Source: Streptomyces sp. NBC_00448
Lineage (GTDB): Bacteria; Actinomycetota; Actinomycetes; Streptomycetales; Streptomycetaceae
DNA: 64,000 nt
Assembly (NCBI RefSeq): GCF_036014115.1
Contig: NZ_CP107913.1
Location: 7,061,501 to 7,125,500, forward strand
Reading direction: 5' to 3'
Shown here piece by piece: positions 51,043 through 59,888 of the stretch; within the stretch, counting starts at the first letter, position 1; the number at the start of each line of letters is the position of its first letter. Under the pieces are notes generated by a model. It made no database searches, was not told the origin of the DNA, and saw only the letters and a list, made by a program, of their open reading frames with translations. A program made the position numbers and the translations under genes.

Positions 51043-51324
51043 ATGAACGAAGAGGTCCGGCTCACCGCCTGGGTCCGCGGCCGGGTGCAGGGCGTCGGCT
51101 TCCGCTGGTGGACCCGGGCGACCGCCCTGGAGATCGGTGGCCTGGCCGGCTACGCGGGCAATCTCTCCGACGGCCGGGTCCAGGTGGTCGCGGAAGGCGC
51201 CTTCGAGCAGTGCGAGCGGCTACTGGAATGGCTGCGGCACGGCGACACGCCCGGGCGGGTCGACGGGGTGACGGAAATCTGGGGGGTCACCCGGGGCGGA
51301 TATCAAGGATTCGAGATCCGATGA
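51043..51324 (+). CDS. acyP: Acylphosphatase
   Basis: 93-residue enzyme hydrolysing acyl phosphates. Signature VRGRVQGVGFRWWTRATA contains the phosphate-binding arginine, and YAGNLSDGRVQVVAEG contains the catalytic asparagine. TAGCGT (51031-51036) ends 6 nt before ATG 51043 and there is no Shine-Dalgarno: leaderless start likely. Confidence 0.94.
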   Translation: MNEEVRLTAWVRGRVQGVGFRWWTRATALEIGGLAGYAGNLSDGRVQVVAEGAFEQCERLLEWLRHGDTPGRVDGVTEIWGVTRGGYQGFEIR

Positions 51325-51633
51325 CCACAACCCGTTGCCTTCCGGCGATCGGCGTGTCAGGCTGCCCCCAAGCGAGGATGATCGTCAAGCCTCGCGAACG
51401 ACCACGCGGGCAGCCCGCGGCGCACGTCGGCGCCGTGTTTTCTGAGGCGGACCCGACGGCTGGGCTGTGATCGTGTTGACCGTCCCCCGTTTTGGTGAGA
51501 CGCTGGAAGCCCCGCGCATCGCGGCACCAATGAATGATATGGAAGCCGCGGCATCGAGCTTTGTGCGGGAGTGTACCCCTCACCCACGACCCACCCGCCC
51601 CGGTCGGTCACTCAGCGTGGAGGACCATTCATC
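51325..51633 (+). other. Intergenic region between acyP and the small coiled-coil gene
   Basis: 309 bp, GC lower than the flanks toward 51480-51570. No gene or strong hairpin is supported. It should include the promoter of the gene at 51634. Confidence 0.4.
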
Positions 51634-51837
51634 ATGGCAAAGGCGCTTCTCGGTTACGTCGGCGGTCCCGACCCGCGACTCCTCGCCGAGATGCGAAGGC
51701 TTCAGCAGCGCGTCCAGGACCTGGAGTCCGAGCTGATCCGCATGCAGGCGGAGAACGACGCCCTGACTGTCGCATCGCGTGAAGAGTCGCTGCTCAACAG
51801 CCTCGACGTCACTCGCGCGGAGCCCGCGCTCGCCTGA
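51634..51837 (+). CDS. Small conserved coiled-coil protein upstream of smc
   Basis: A 67-residue protein starting MAKALLGYVGGPDPRLLAEM and containing a short coiled coil (LQQRVQDLESELIRMQAENDAL). It is conserved before smc in streptomycetes from memory; function unknown. GGAGG (51619-51623) lies 10 nt before ATG 51634. Confidence 0.85.
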   Translation: MAKALLGYVGGPDPRLLAEMRRLQQRVQDLESELIRMQAENDALTVASREESLLNSLDVTRAEPALA

Positions 51838-52289
51838 TCCGGCGGGTGACGGGTCACTTCCCCCACCGATATCGCCGGACGGCGTCCCCAGGACCCGCCG
51901 CCCCTTTCGTCACGGCTTTCATCACGGCTTTCACCGTGATTTCCTCCACGGTTGTTTCCTCGGCTCTGCTCCGCCGCGTTTGCGGTCGGCTTTCACCGCT
52001 GGAACTCCCGTGCCGGACATTCATCGCGTGTACGGACCACGCGACATGCCTTCGCCTGTCACCGCTGCGCATCGCCGCAAGGAGATATGACTACGGCACT
52101 TCAAGGGACGCCTTCTCGGCGTCCCTTCGTCGTGTCGCGAACTGCTCGCCGCCCCGGCTGTTCCTTGCCCCTGGCCTCCCCTTGGGAACGCTTCCCATGC
52201 TCGACGATCACCCGTTGCCCCGGTTCTACGTCTGATCTGCCCTGCATATTCCTCGGTGAAACCGCACCCGGCGGGTAGAGTCGACCGGC
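51838..52289 (+). other. Intergenic region upstream of smc with hairpins
   Basis: 452 bp. ATCACGG/CCGTGAT (51921-51940) forms a small hairpin. AAGGGACGCC (52103-52112) pairs with GGCGTCCCTT (52118-52127), probably ending the upstream transcript. Just before smc, TAGAGT (52276-52281) is a candidate -10 eight nt from its GTG. An AAGGAGAT-ATG at 52079-52089 opens a frame with poor codon bias that runs into the hairpin, so I do not call it. Confidence 0.55.
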
Positions 52290-55200
52290 GTGCATCTCAA
52301 GAGCCTCACGCTGCGCGGCTTCAAGTCGTTCGCCTCCGCGACGACGCTGCGCTTCGAACCCGGAATCACCTGCGTCGTCGGGCCCAACGGCTCCGGCAAG
52401 TCCAATGTGGTGGACGCGCTGTCCTGGGTGATGGGTGAACAAGGTGCCAAGTCGCTGCGCGGCGGCAAGATGGAGGACGTGATCTTCGCCGGCACCACCG
52501 GCCGCCCCCCGCTGGGCCGTGCCGAGGTGTCGCTGACCATCGACAACACCGACGGCGTGCTGCCCATCGAGTACGCCGAAGTCACCATCACCCGGATCAT
52601 GTTCCGCAACGGCGGCAGCGAGTACCAGCTCAACGGCGACACCTGTCGGCTGCTCGACATCCAGGAACTCCTCTCCGACTCCGGCATCGGCCGCGAGATG
52701 CACGTCATCGTCGGCCAGGGCCAGCTGGACTCGGTGCTGCACGCCGACCCGATGGGCCGGCGTGCCTTCATCGAGGAGGCGGCCGGCGTCCTCAAGCACC
52801 GCAAGCGCAAGGAGAAGGCGCTGCGGAAGCTCGACGCGATGCAGGCCAACCTCGCCCGCGTCACCGACCTCACCGGTGAACTGCGCCGCCAGCTCAAGCC
52901 GCTCGGCCGCCAGGCGCAGGTCGCCCGCCGCGCCGCCGTCATCCAGGCCGACCTGCGCGACGCCCGGCTGCGGCTGCTCGCCGACGACCTGGTGACGTTG
53001 CGCGAGGCGCTGCGCGCGGAAGTCGCCGACGAGGCCGCCCTCAAGGAGCGCAGGGACGCCGTCGAGAGCGAACTGGCCGCCGCGGTGCAGCGCGAGGCCC
53101 GCCTTGAGGAGCAGGTGCGGGCGCTGACCCCGCGGGTGAACGACGCCCAGGCCACCTGGTACGCCCTGTCCCAGCTCACCGAGCGGGTGCGCGGCACCAT
53201 CGGGCTGGCCGAGCAGCGCCACCGGCACGCCGTCGGCCAGCCCGCCGAGGAACGGCGCGGCCGGGACCCGGAGGACATGGAGCGCGAGGCCGCCCGTATC
53301 CGGGAACAGGAGGCCGAACTCACCGAAGCGCTCGACGCGGCCGAACGCGCCCTGGAGGACACCGTCGGCCACCGCGCGGAACTCGAACGGCGGCTCGCCG
53401 AGGAGGAGACCCGGCTACGGGTCGCCGCCCGTGCCATCGCCGACCGCCGTGAGGGCCTGGCCCGGCTGAACGCGCAGGTCAACGCGGCCCGTTCGAAGGC
53501 GGGTTCGGCCGAGGCCGAGATCGGCCGACTCGCCGCAGCCCGCGACGAGGCCCGCGACCGCGCCGAGTCCGCGCAGGCCGAGTACGAGGAACTGCGCGCC
53601 CAGGTGGAGAGCCTGGACGCCGACGACACCGAACTCGAAGCCCGTTTCGAGGCCGCCCGCGCCGCCCAGGCCGCCGCGGAGGAGGAGTTCAGCGCCGCGC
53701 GGGAGGACGCCACCACCGCCGAGCGCCGCCGCGCCGCGGTGGCCGCCCGCCGCGACGCCCTCGCCCCGTCGCTGCGCCGCAAGGACGGCACCGGGGCGCT
53801 GCTCGCCCGGGCCGGCGCCCCCGACGGGCTCGCCGGTGTGCTCGGTTCCGCCGCCACGCTGCTGCGGGTCACCCCCGGTTACGAGGTCCCGGTCGCCGCC
53901 GCCCTGGGGGTCGCCGCCGACGCGGTCGCCGTCGCCGGCCCGGCCGCGGCCGCGGAGGCACTGCGGCTGCTGCGCAAGGAGGACGGCGGCCGCGCCGCGC
54001 TGCTGCTCGCCGCGCCGGCCGTGACCCCCGAGGCGGTCCTGCCCGGCCAGACGGCGGGGGACCGTACGGACCCCGGCCGTGACACGGGCCGCGAGGCGGC
54101 TCGCGCCTGCGGCGGGGGAGTTGCCGCACCCGGCGGCGGGGACGCGGACCGCAGGGTCCAGGAGTCCGGCTCGCCCGCCCACGCGGCCGGTGACCGTACC
54201 GCCGCGGATCGTACGGCCGCGGACCGTACGGCATCGGCTGTCGCCGCGCCCGGGCTGCCGGCGCCGAGACCCGAAGGCGCCGGGCTGCCCGCGCAGGCGC
54301 GCGACGCCGTGGACCTGGTGGCCGCGGACGCCGGTCTGCTGCCCGCGGTGCGGCGGTTGCTGCACGGGTTCGTGGTCGTGCCGACCCTGGAGGACGCCGA
54401 GGCGCTGGTCGCCCGGCACCCGGAGCTGACCGCGGTGACCGCCGAGGGCGACGTGCTGGCCGCGCATCTGGCGCAGGGCGGTTCGGCGAAGTCGCCCAGC
54501 GTGCTGGAGGTGCAGGCGCAGGTGGACGAGGCGAGCGCCGAGCTGGAGCGGCTGGCGGAGGAGTGCGCGGAGCTGGCCGAGCGCCAGCAGGCGGCCAAGG
54601 AGCGCAGGGCCGCGGCGGCGCGGGAGGTCGACGAGTCGGGGCAGCGGCGCCGGGCCGCGGAGAAGGCGAAGTCGTCGGTGGCGCAGCAACTCGGCCGGTA
54701 CGGCGGCCAGGCGCGGGCGGCGGCGGGGGAGGCGGACCGCGCGGCGGCGGCCGTGGTCCGTGCCGAGGAGTCGCTGGCCGCGGCGCGTGAGGAGTTCGAG
54801 GAACTGTCGTACCGGCTGAGCGAGGCGCAGCAGGAGCCGGGTGAGGAGGAGCCGGACACCTTCGCCCGGGACCGGCTGGCCGCCGACGGCGCCAACGCGC
54901 GGCAGACCGAGATGGAGGCGCGCTTGCAGGTGCGCACCCACGAGGAGCGGGTCAAGAGCCTGGCCGGGCGGGCCGACGGGCTGGACCGGGCGGCCCGCGC
55001 CGAGCGGGAGACCAGGGCGCGGGCCGAGCGGCGCCGGGCCCGGCTGGCGTACGAGGCGTCGGTGGCGGCGGCCGTGCTGGCCGGTGCGCGCGGGCTGCTG
55101 GAGTGCGTGCAGGTCTCGCTGGGCCGGGCCGAGGCCGAGCGGCTGGCGGCCGAGCAGGCCAGGGCCGAGCGGGAGGCGGAACTCGGCGCCGAGCGGCGGC

Positions 55201-56126
55201 GCGGCCGGGAGCTGAAGTCCGAACTGGACCGGCTGACCGGTGACGTGCACAAGGGCGAGGTGCTGGGCGCCGAGAAGCGGCTGCGGATCGAGCAGTTGGA
55301 GGCGAAGGCGCTGGAGGAGCACGGCATGGAGCCGGCCGGGCTGGTCGCCGAGTACGGCCCGGAGCTGCCGGTGCCGCCCTCGCCGCCGGCCGAGGGCGAG
55401 GTGCTGCCCGACGACCCGGAGCACCCGCGCAACCAGCCCGTGCCGTATGTCCGCGCCGAGCAGGAGAAGCGGCTCAAGGCGGCGGAGAAGGCGTACGCGC
55501 AGCTCGGCAAGGTCAACCCGCTGGCGCTGGAGGAGTTCGCGGCCCTGGAGGAGCGGCACAAGTTCCTCACCGAGCAGTTGGAGGACCTGCGCAAGACCCG
55601 CGCCGACCTGCTCCAGGTGATCAAGGACGTCGATGAGCGGGTGGAGCAGGTCTTCGCCGCCGCCTTCCACGACACCGCCCGCGAGTTCGAGGGCGTCTTC
55701 TCCCGGCTCTTCCCCGGTGGCGAGGGCCGGTTGCTGCTGACCGACCCGGAGAACATGCTCACCACGGGGGTGGAGGTTGAGGCGCGGCCGCCGGGGAAGA
55801 AGGTGAAGCGGCTGTCGCTGCTGTCGGGTGGTGAGCGCTCGCTGACCGCGGTGGCGATGCTGGTGTCGATCTTCAAGGCGCGGCCGAGCCCGTTCTACGT
55901 GATGGACGAGGTCGAGGCGGCGCTCGATGACACCAACCTGCAACGGCTGATCCGGATCATGGAGGAACTCCAGGAGAGCTCGCAGCTCATCGTGATCACC
56001 CATCAGAAGCGCACGATGGAGGTCGCCGATGCCCTGTACGGAGTATCGATGCAGGGTGACGGCGTGTCCAAGGTGATCAGCCAGCGGCTCCGGGACGGCA
56101 AGCGGACGGCCGCCCACGCCGTCTGA
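52290..56126 (+). CDS. smc: Chromosome partition protein Smc
   Basis: SMC ATPase for chromosome compaction and segregation with ScpAB. Walker A GPNGSGKS is at residues 31-38. Coiled coils flank a hinge (about 480-690). The ABC signature LSGGERSL is near 1178 and Walker B FYVMDEVEAALDD near 1203. It has 1278 residues, about 90 more than the roughly 1,190 I expect for streptomycete Smc; most of the excess is a Gly/Arg/Ala/Asp-rich insertion in the hinge (about 587-671), including tandem DRTAA units. The second coiled coil shows more GTG/GCG-type codons than the first. GTG 52290 is probably leaderless. Confidence 0.95.
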   Translation: MHLKSLTLRGFKSFASATTLRFEPGITCVVGPNGSGKSNVVDALSWVMGEQGAKSLRGGKMEDVIFAGTTGRPPLGRAEVSLTIDNTDGVLPIEYAEVTITRIMFRNGGSEYQLNGDTCRLLDIQELLSDSGIGREMHVIVGQGQLDSVLHADPMGRRAFIEEAAGVLKHRKRKEKALRKLDAMQANLARVTDLTGELRRQLKPLGRQAQVARRAAVIQADLRDARLRLLADDLVTLREALRAEVADEAALKERRDAVESELAAAVQREARLEEQVRALTPRVNDAQATWYALSQLTERVRGTIGLAEQRHRHAVGQPAEERRGRDPEDMEREAARIREQEAELTEALDAAERALEDTVGHRAELERRLAEEETRLRVAARAIADRREGLARLNAQVNAARSKAGSAEAEIGRLAAARDEARDRAESAQAEYEELRAQVESLDADDTELEARFEAARAAQAAAEEEFSAAREDATTAERRRAAVAARRDALAPSLRRKDGTGALLARAGAPDGLAGVLGSAATLLRVTPGYEVPVAAALGVAADAVAVAGPAAAAEALRLLRKEDGGRAALLLAAPAVTPEAVLPGQTAGDRTDPGRDTGREAARACGGGVAAPGGGDADRRVQESGSPAHAAGDRTAADRTAADRTASAVAAPGLPAPRPEGAGLPAQARDAVDLVAADAGLLPAVRRLLHGFVVVPTLEDAEALVARHPELTAVTAEGDVLAAHLAQGGSAKSPSVLEVQAQVDEASAELERLAEECAELAERQQAAKERRAAAAREVDESGQRRRAAEKAKSSVAQQLGRYGGQARAAAGEADRAAAAVVRAEESLAAAREEFEELSYRLSEAQQEPGEEEPDTFARDRLAADGANARQTEMEARLQVRTHEERVKSLAGRADGLDRAARAERETRARAERRRARLAYEASVAAAVLAGARGLLECVQVSLGRAEAERLAAEQARAEREAELGAERRRGRELKSELDRLTGDVHKGEVLGAEKRLRIEQLEAKALEEHGMEPAGLVAEYGPELPVPPSPPAEGEVLPDDPEHPRNQPVPYVRAEQEKRLKAAEKAYAQLGKVNPLALEEFAALEERHKFLTEQLEDLRKTRADLLQVIKDVDERVEQVFAAAFHDTAREFEGVFSRLFPGGEGRLLLTDPENMLTTGVEVEARPPGKKVKRLSLLSGGERSLTAVAMLVSIFKARPSPFYVMDEVEAALDDTNLQRLIRIMEELQESSQLIVITHQKRTMEVADALYGVSMQGDGVSKVISQRLRDGKRTAAHAV

Positions 56127-56238
56127 TCGTTCACATGCTGAAGCTGCCAGCCGGTCTCATCCTTGCTTTCCATGGTGAGATCCGCCACTGACCCCTCTTT
56201 GCCAGCCTTCTCGGTTTTTTATCTTCCAAACATGTAGG

Positions 56239-56270
56239 CATAATCTCCGAACGTCTGACCATACGTTCGG
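56239..56270 (+). promoter_or_regulatory. glcP promoter -10 and candidate operator
   Basis: CATAAT (56239-56244) is a likely -10. Just downstream, CCGAACGT (56247-56254) and ACGTTCGG (56263-56270) form a perfect 8-bp inverted repeat with an 8-nt spacer across the expected transcription start, a typical repressor site. Confidence 0.5.
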
Positions 56271-56354
56271 GTGGTGGCCGTTACGTCGTCCGCCAACACT
56301 GGAAGATCCGAACCCTCCATGTGAGGGCTCACCGCCGAGCCCGAGGAGCGCACT

Positions 56355-57785
56355 TTGACCAGCACCACGACAGCGGCCGGCACGTCGGGCCAGGTGCCGC
56401 CGCCGACCGAGCACCTCGGCCACGTCATCTTCATCACCGCGGCCGCCGCGATGGGCGGCTTCCTCTTCGGCTACGACAGTTCGGTGATCAACGGCGCGGT
56501 CGAGGCGATCCGCTCCAAGTACGACATCGGTTCGGCGGCGCTCGCCCAGGTGATCGCGATCGCGCTGATCGGCTGTGCGATCGGAGCCGCCACGGCGGGC
56601 CGGATCGCCGACCGGATCGGCCGCATCCGCTGTATGCAGATCTCCTCGGTGCTCTTCACCATCAGCGCGATCGGCTCCGCGCTGCCGTTCGCGCTGTGGG
56701 ACCTGGCGATGTGGCGGATCATCGGCGGTTTCGCGATCGGCATGGCCTCGGTGATCGGCCCCGCCTACATCGCCGAGGTCTCGCCGCCCGCCTACCGCGG
56801 CCGGCTCGCCTCCTTCCAGCAGGGCGCCATCGTGCTCGGCATCGCCATCTCCCAGCTCGTCAACTACGGCATCCTGCAAGCCGCGAACGGCGACCAGCGC
56901 GGCCATCTGATCGGCCTGGAGGCATGGCAGGTCATGCTCGGCGTGATGGTCATCCCCGCGGTGATCTACGGGCTGCTCTCCTTCGCCATCCCCGAGTCCC
57001 CGCGCTTCCTGCTCGCCGTCGGCCGCGACAAGGAGGCCCGGTCGGTGCTCGCCGAGGTCGAGGCAAAGGGCACCGACCTCGACGCGCGCATGAACCAGAT
57101 CCGCACCGCGATGCACCGAGAGCACAAGGCGAGCTTCCGCGACCTGCTCAGCTCCAAGCGCGGCCGGATGCCGAACTTCATGCCGATCGTCTGGATCGGC
57201 ATCGGGCTGTCCGCGTTCCAGCAACTCGTCGGCATCAACGTGGCCTTCTACTACTCCGCCACGCTCTGGCAGTCCGTCGGCATCGACCCGACCAGCTCGT
57301 TCCTCTACTCCTTCACCACCTCGATCGTGAACATCATCGGCACGGTGATCGCCATGATCTTCGTGGACCGGATCGGCCGCCGCCCGCTCGCCCTGATCGG
57401 CTCCACCGGCATGACGATCGCGCTCGCGCTCGAAGCCTGGGCGTTCTCCTCCAAGCACGGCGCGACCCTCCCCAACGCCGAGGGCACCGTCGCCCTCGTC
57501 GCAGCCCACTGCTTCGTGCTCTTCTTCGCGCTGTCCTGGGGCGTGGTGGTCTGGGTCTTCCTCGGCGAGATGTTCCCGAACAAGATCCGCGCGGCCGCCC
57601 TCGGCGTCGCCGCCTCCGCGCAGTGGATCGCCAACTGGGCCATCACCGCGAGCTTCCCGAGCCTGGCGGACTGGAACCTGTCGGGCACGTACGTCATCTA
57701 CACGTGCTTCGCGCTGGCCTCGATCCCCTTCGTGCTGCTCTTCGTGAAGGAGACCAAGGGCAAGTCCCTGGAGGAGATGGGCTGA
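56355..57785 (+). CDS. glcP: Sugar-proton symporter, probable glucose permease GlcP
   Basis: A 476-residue major facilitator of the sugar-porter family with 12 predicted membrane helices. Family motifs are GFLFGYDSSVINGA in TM1, the loop RIADRIGRIR, PESPRFLL after TM6, FQQLVGINVAFYYS in TM7 and VDRIGRRPLALIG. S. coelicolor has the glucose permease glcP directly after smc, so glucose is the likely substrate; other hexoses cannot be excluded. TTG 56355 follows GAGGAG at 6 nt. Confidence 0.9.
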   Translation: MTSTTTAAGTSGQVPPPTEHLGHVIFITAAAAMGGFLFGYDSSVINGAVEAIRSKYDIGSAALAQVIAIALIGCAIGAATAGRIADRIGRIRCMQISSVLFTISAIGSALPFALWDLAMWRIIGGFAIGMASVIGPAYIAEVSPPAYRGRLASFQQGAIVLGIAISQLVNYGILQAANGDQRGHLIGLEAWQVMLGVMVIPAVIYGLLSFAIPESPRFLLAVGRDKEARSVLAEVEAKGTDLDARMNQIRTAMHREHKASFRDLLSSKRGRMPNFMPIVWIGIGLSAFQQLVGINVAFYYSATLWQSVGIDPTSSFLYSFTTSIVNIIGTVIAMIFVDRIGRRPLALIGSTGMTIALALEAWAFSSKHGATLPNAEGTVALVAAHCFVLFFALSWGVVVWVFLGEMFPNKIRAAALGVAASAQWIANWAITASFPSLADWNLSGTYVIYTCFALASIPFVLLFVKETKGKSLEEMG

Positions 57786-57840
57786 CCGGCCTCCGTGGGG
57801 GCGCGCGTTCGGCCGTACCGGGCGCGCGTCCGGCCGTACG

Positions 57841-58899
57841 TCAGCGGCGGGCCTCGATCGTCAGGCCACCCGCGGTCACGTTGCGGATGTGGTCACCGGA
57901 GAGCAGGTCGTGCGGGTAGCCGAGGTCGATCGCGCTGACCTCGTCGAGGCGGGCCAGTTGGCCGGCGGTGAAGTCGACCTCCAGGGCGGCCAGGTTCCCC
58001 ACCAGCTGCTCGTGGGTGCGAGCGCCGATGACAGGCGCCGTCACGGCCGGGTTGCGCAGGGTCCAGGCCAGCGCGACCTGGGCGGGCGTGTGCCCCACCT
58101 CCTCGGCGACCTCCCGTACGACGTCGGCGATGTCCAGCGTGCGTTCGGTGACCATGCCCAGTGCGGCGTTGAAGCTCTTGCGGGTGCTCTCACCGGAGTC
58201 GGGGTTCGCCGCGGTCAGGTCGGCGCGGCTGTACTTGCCGGAGAGCACGCCGCCGCCCAGCGGCGAGTACGGGGTCACGCCCAGGCCCATCGTCCGTGCC
58301 ATGGGCATCAGGTCACGTTCCCCGCCCCGGTTGATCAGGCTGTACTCGATCTGCAGCGAGACCAGCGGCGACCATCCGCGCAGGTCGGCGATGGCCTGCA
58401 TGCGCGAGATCTCCCAGGCCGGGGTGTTGGACATCCCCACGTACAGCACCTTGCCCTGCCGGACCAGGTCGTCCAGGCCGCGCAGGATCTCCTCGACCGG
58501 GGTCGTGAAGTCCCACACGTGCAGCAGGAGCAGATCGAGGTGGTCCGTGTTCAGCCGCCGCAGGCTGGCCTCCACCGACGCGAACAGGTTCTTGCGGTGG
58601 GCGCCGCCGGAGTTCGGGTCGCCCGGCCGGCGCAGCGTCGTGTACTTCGTCGCCAGCACCAGGCTTTCGCGGCGGTCGCGGGTGAACTCGCCGAGCATCC
58701 GCTCGGAGCCGCCGTAGCCGCCGGCGGTGTCGATGAAGTTGCCGCCGCGCTCGACGTAGGTGTCGAACAGCCTGCGCGCGTCGTCCGGGTCGGCGGCCCA
58801 GCCCCACTCGTTGCCGAAGGTCGCCGTGCCCAGGGCCAGCGGTGACACCCGCAGTCCTGAGCGGCCCAGCAGCCGGTAGGTGTCGAGGGTGAGTGACAT
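57841..58899 (-). CDS. Aldo/keto reductase
   Basis: A 352-residue NADPH-dependent AKR. Catalytic tetrad: Asp and Tyr in FIDTAGGYGGSERMLGE, Lys in LVLATKYTT, His in LLLLHVWDF. NADP-binding segments near the C-terminus (APVIGARTHEQLVGNLAAL). Substrate unknown. ATG 58899 is chosen for the AGGAGG about 6 nt upstream on the minus strand; the long upstream frame is not AKR-like. It is divergent from an MmyB-like regulator that probably controls it. Confidence 0.92.
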   Translation of the reverse strand: MSLTLDTYRLLGRSGLRVSPLALGTATFGNEWGWAADPDDARRLFDTYVERGGNFIDTAGGYGGSERMLGEFTRDRRESLVLATKYTTLRRPGDPNSGGAHRKNLFASVEASLRRLNTDHLDLLLLHVWDFTTPVEEILRGLDDLVRQGKVLYVGMSNTPAWEISRMQAIADLRGWSPLVSLQIEYSLINRGGERDLMPMARTMGLGVTPYSPLGGGVLSGKYSRADLTAANPDSGESTRKSFNAALGMVTERTLDIADVVREVAEEVGHTPAQVALAWTLRNPAVTAPVIGARTHEQLVGNLAALEVDFTAGQLARLDEVSAIDLGYPHDLLSGDHIRNVTAGGLTIEARR

Positions 58900-58979
58900 C
58901 AGGTCCTCCTGTGCTCGTGAACGTCGCCGTCTCCGCCAGCCTGCGACCCCCGCGGGAGCGGGGTAAGGGAGGGATCTTC

Positions 58980-58998
58980 CTGGGAATACCAGTCCCAG
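58980..58998 (+). promoter_or_regulatory. Candidate operator between the reductase and regulator genes
   Basis: CTGGGA (58980-58985), 7-nt spacer, TCCCAG (58993-58998). The dyad lies 20 bp before the regulator ATG and 80 bp from the reductase start, suiting autoregulation. Confidence 0.45.
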
Positions 58999-59017
58999 CC
59001 AGCCAGTTGGTCCGACC

Positions 59018-59851
59018 ATGACCCGTGGCACCGTGGACGCGACGCAGGAGCTGGCCGCGTTCCTGCGGACCCGGCGCGAACGCCTGGACCCGGGGGACTT
59101 CGGCCTGCCGACGCGCCGGCAGGCCCGGCGGACCCCCGGACTGCGCCGCGAGGAGGTCGCCGAGCTGGCCGGGGTCAGCACCGACTACATCGTGCGACTG
59201 GAACAGGCCCGCGGGCTGCGCCCCTCGGTGGGTGTGGTGGAGGCGCTGGCACAGGCGCTGCGCCTCGCCCCCGACGAACGCGCCTACCTCTTCGGCCTGG
59301 CTCAGCAGCGCCCCCGCGGCGCCGACAAACCCGCCACCGCCGCGGACCCGTCGCTGGCCCGGTTGGTCGCCGACCTGTCGCCGCGACCGGCCATGCTGAT
59401 GAACCACCGCTACGACATCCTCGCCTGGAACGGCGAGATGGCGAGGCTGCTGCCGACCTTCGACCGGCTGCCGCCGTCCGAGCGCAACGCGATGCGGCTG
59501 TGCCTGCTGGACCCCGGCATGCGGGAGTTCTACGACGACCGCGAACGGGTCGTGCGGGACGGGATCGCCCACCTGCGCGCCGCGTGGGCCACCCACCCGG
59601 AGGACCCGGCGCTGAGCGCCCTCATCAGCGAATGCCTCGCCGGCGACGAGGAGTTCGCGCGGCTGTGGGCCGAGCGGGACATCAAGGCCAACGGGCGTGG
59701 CCGCAAGGTGCTGCGGCACCCCGACGTGGGTGTGGTCGCCCTGCACTTCGAAGTCCTCGTGCCACTCCAAGACCCGGATCAGCGGTTGCTGATCTACCGC
59801 GCCGCGGACGACGAGAGCCAGGCGGCGTTGGACCGGCTGTTTACGGGGTGA
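59018..59851 (+). CDS. XRE-type regulator with MmyB-like ligand-binding domain
   Basis: 277 residues. N-terminal helix-turn-helix (RRTPGLRREEVAELAGVSTDYIVRLEQARG, about 38-68, read as helix 2, turn and helix 3) and a C-terminal MmyB-like PAS domain (PAMLMNHRYDILAWNGEMARLL). Such proteins often sit divergently from an oxidoreductase they control, here the AKR. Ligand unknown. GTG/ATG choice: ATG 59018, with few Shine-Dalgarno features. Confidence 0.9.
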   Translation: MTRGTVDATQELAAFLRTRRERLDPGDFGLPTRRQARRTPGLRREEVAELAGVSTDYIVRLEQARGLRPSVGVVEALAQALRLAPDERAYLFGLAQQRPRGADKPATAADPSLARLVADLSPRPAMLMNHRYDILAWNGEMARLLPTFDRLPPSERNAMRLCLLDPGMREFYDDRERVVRDGIAHLRAAWATHPEDPALSALISECLAGDEEFARLWAERDIKANGRGRKVLRHPDVGVVALHFEVLVPLQDPDQRLLIYRAADDESQAALDRLFTG

Positions 59852-59888
59852 CCTCGCGGCTCGGCCGTTCGCGCACTGGGCCGCAACG

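Noticed and set aside
52079..52278. Small ORF after AAGGAGAT-ATG upstream of smc
   Set aside because: Only 2 nt between GGAG and ATG, atypical codon use, and the frame runs through a terminator-like hairpin into the smc promoter.
53415..56117. Minus-strand open frame opposite the second half of smc
   Set aside because: Shadow of smc; the plus strand carries Walker B and signature motifs.
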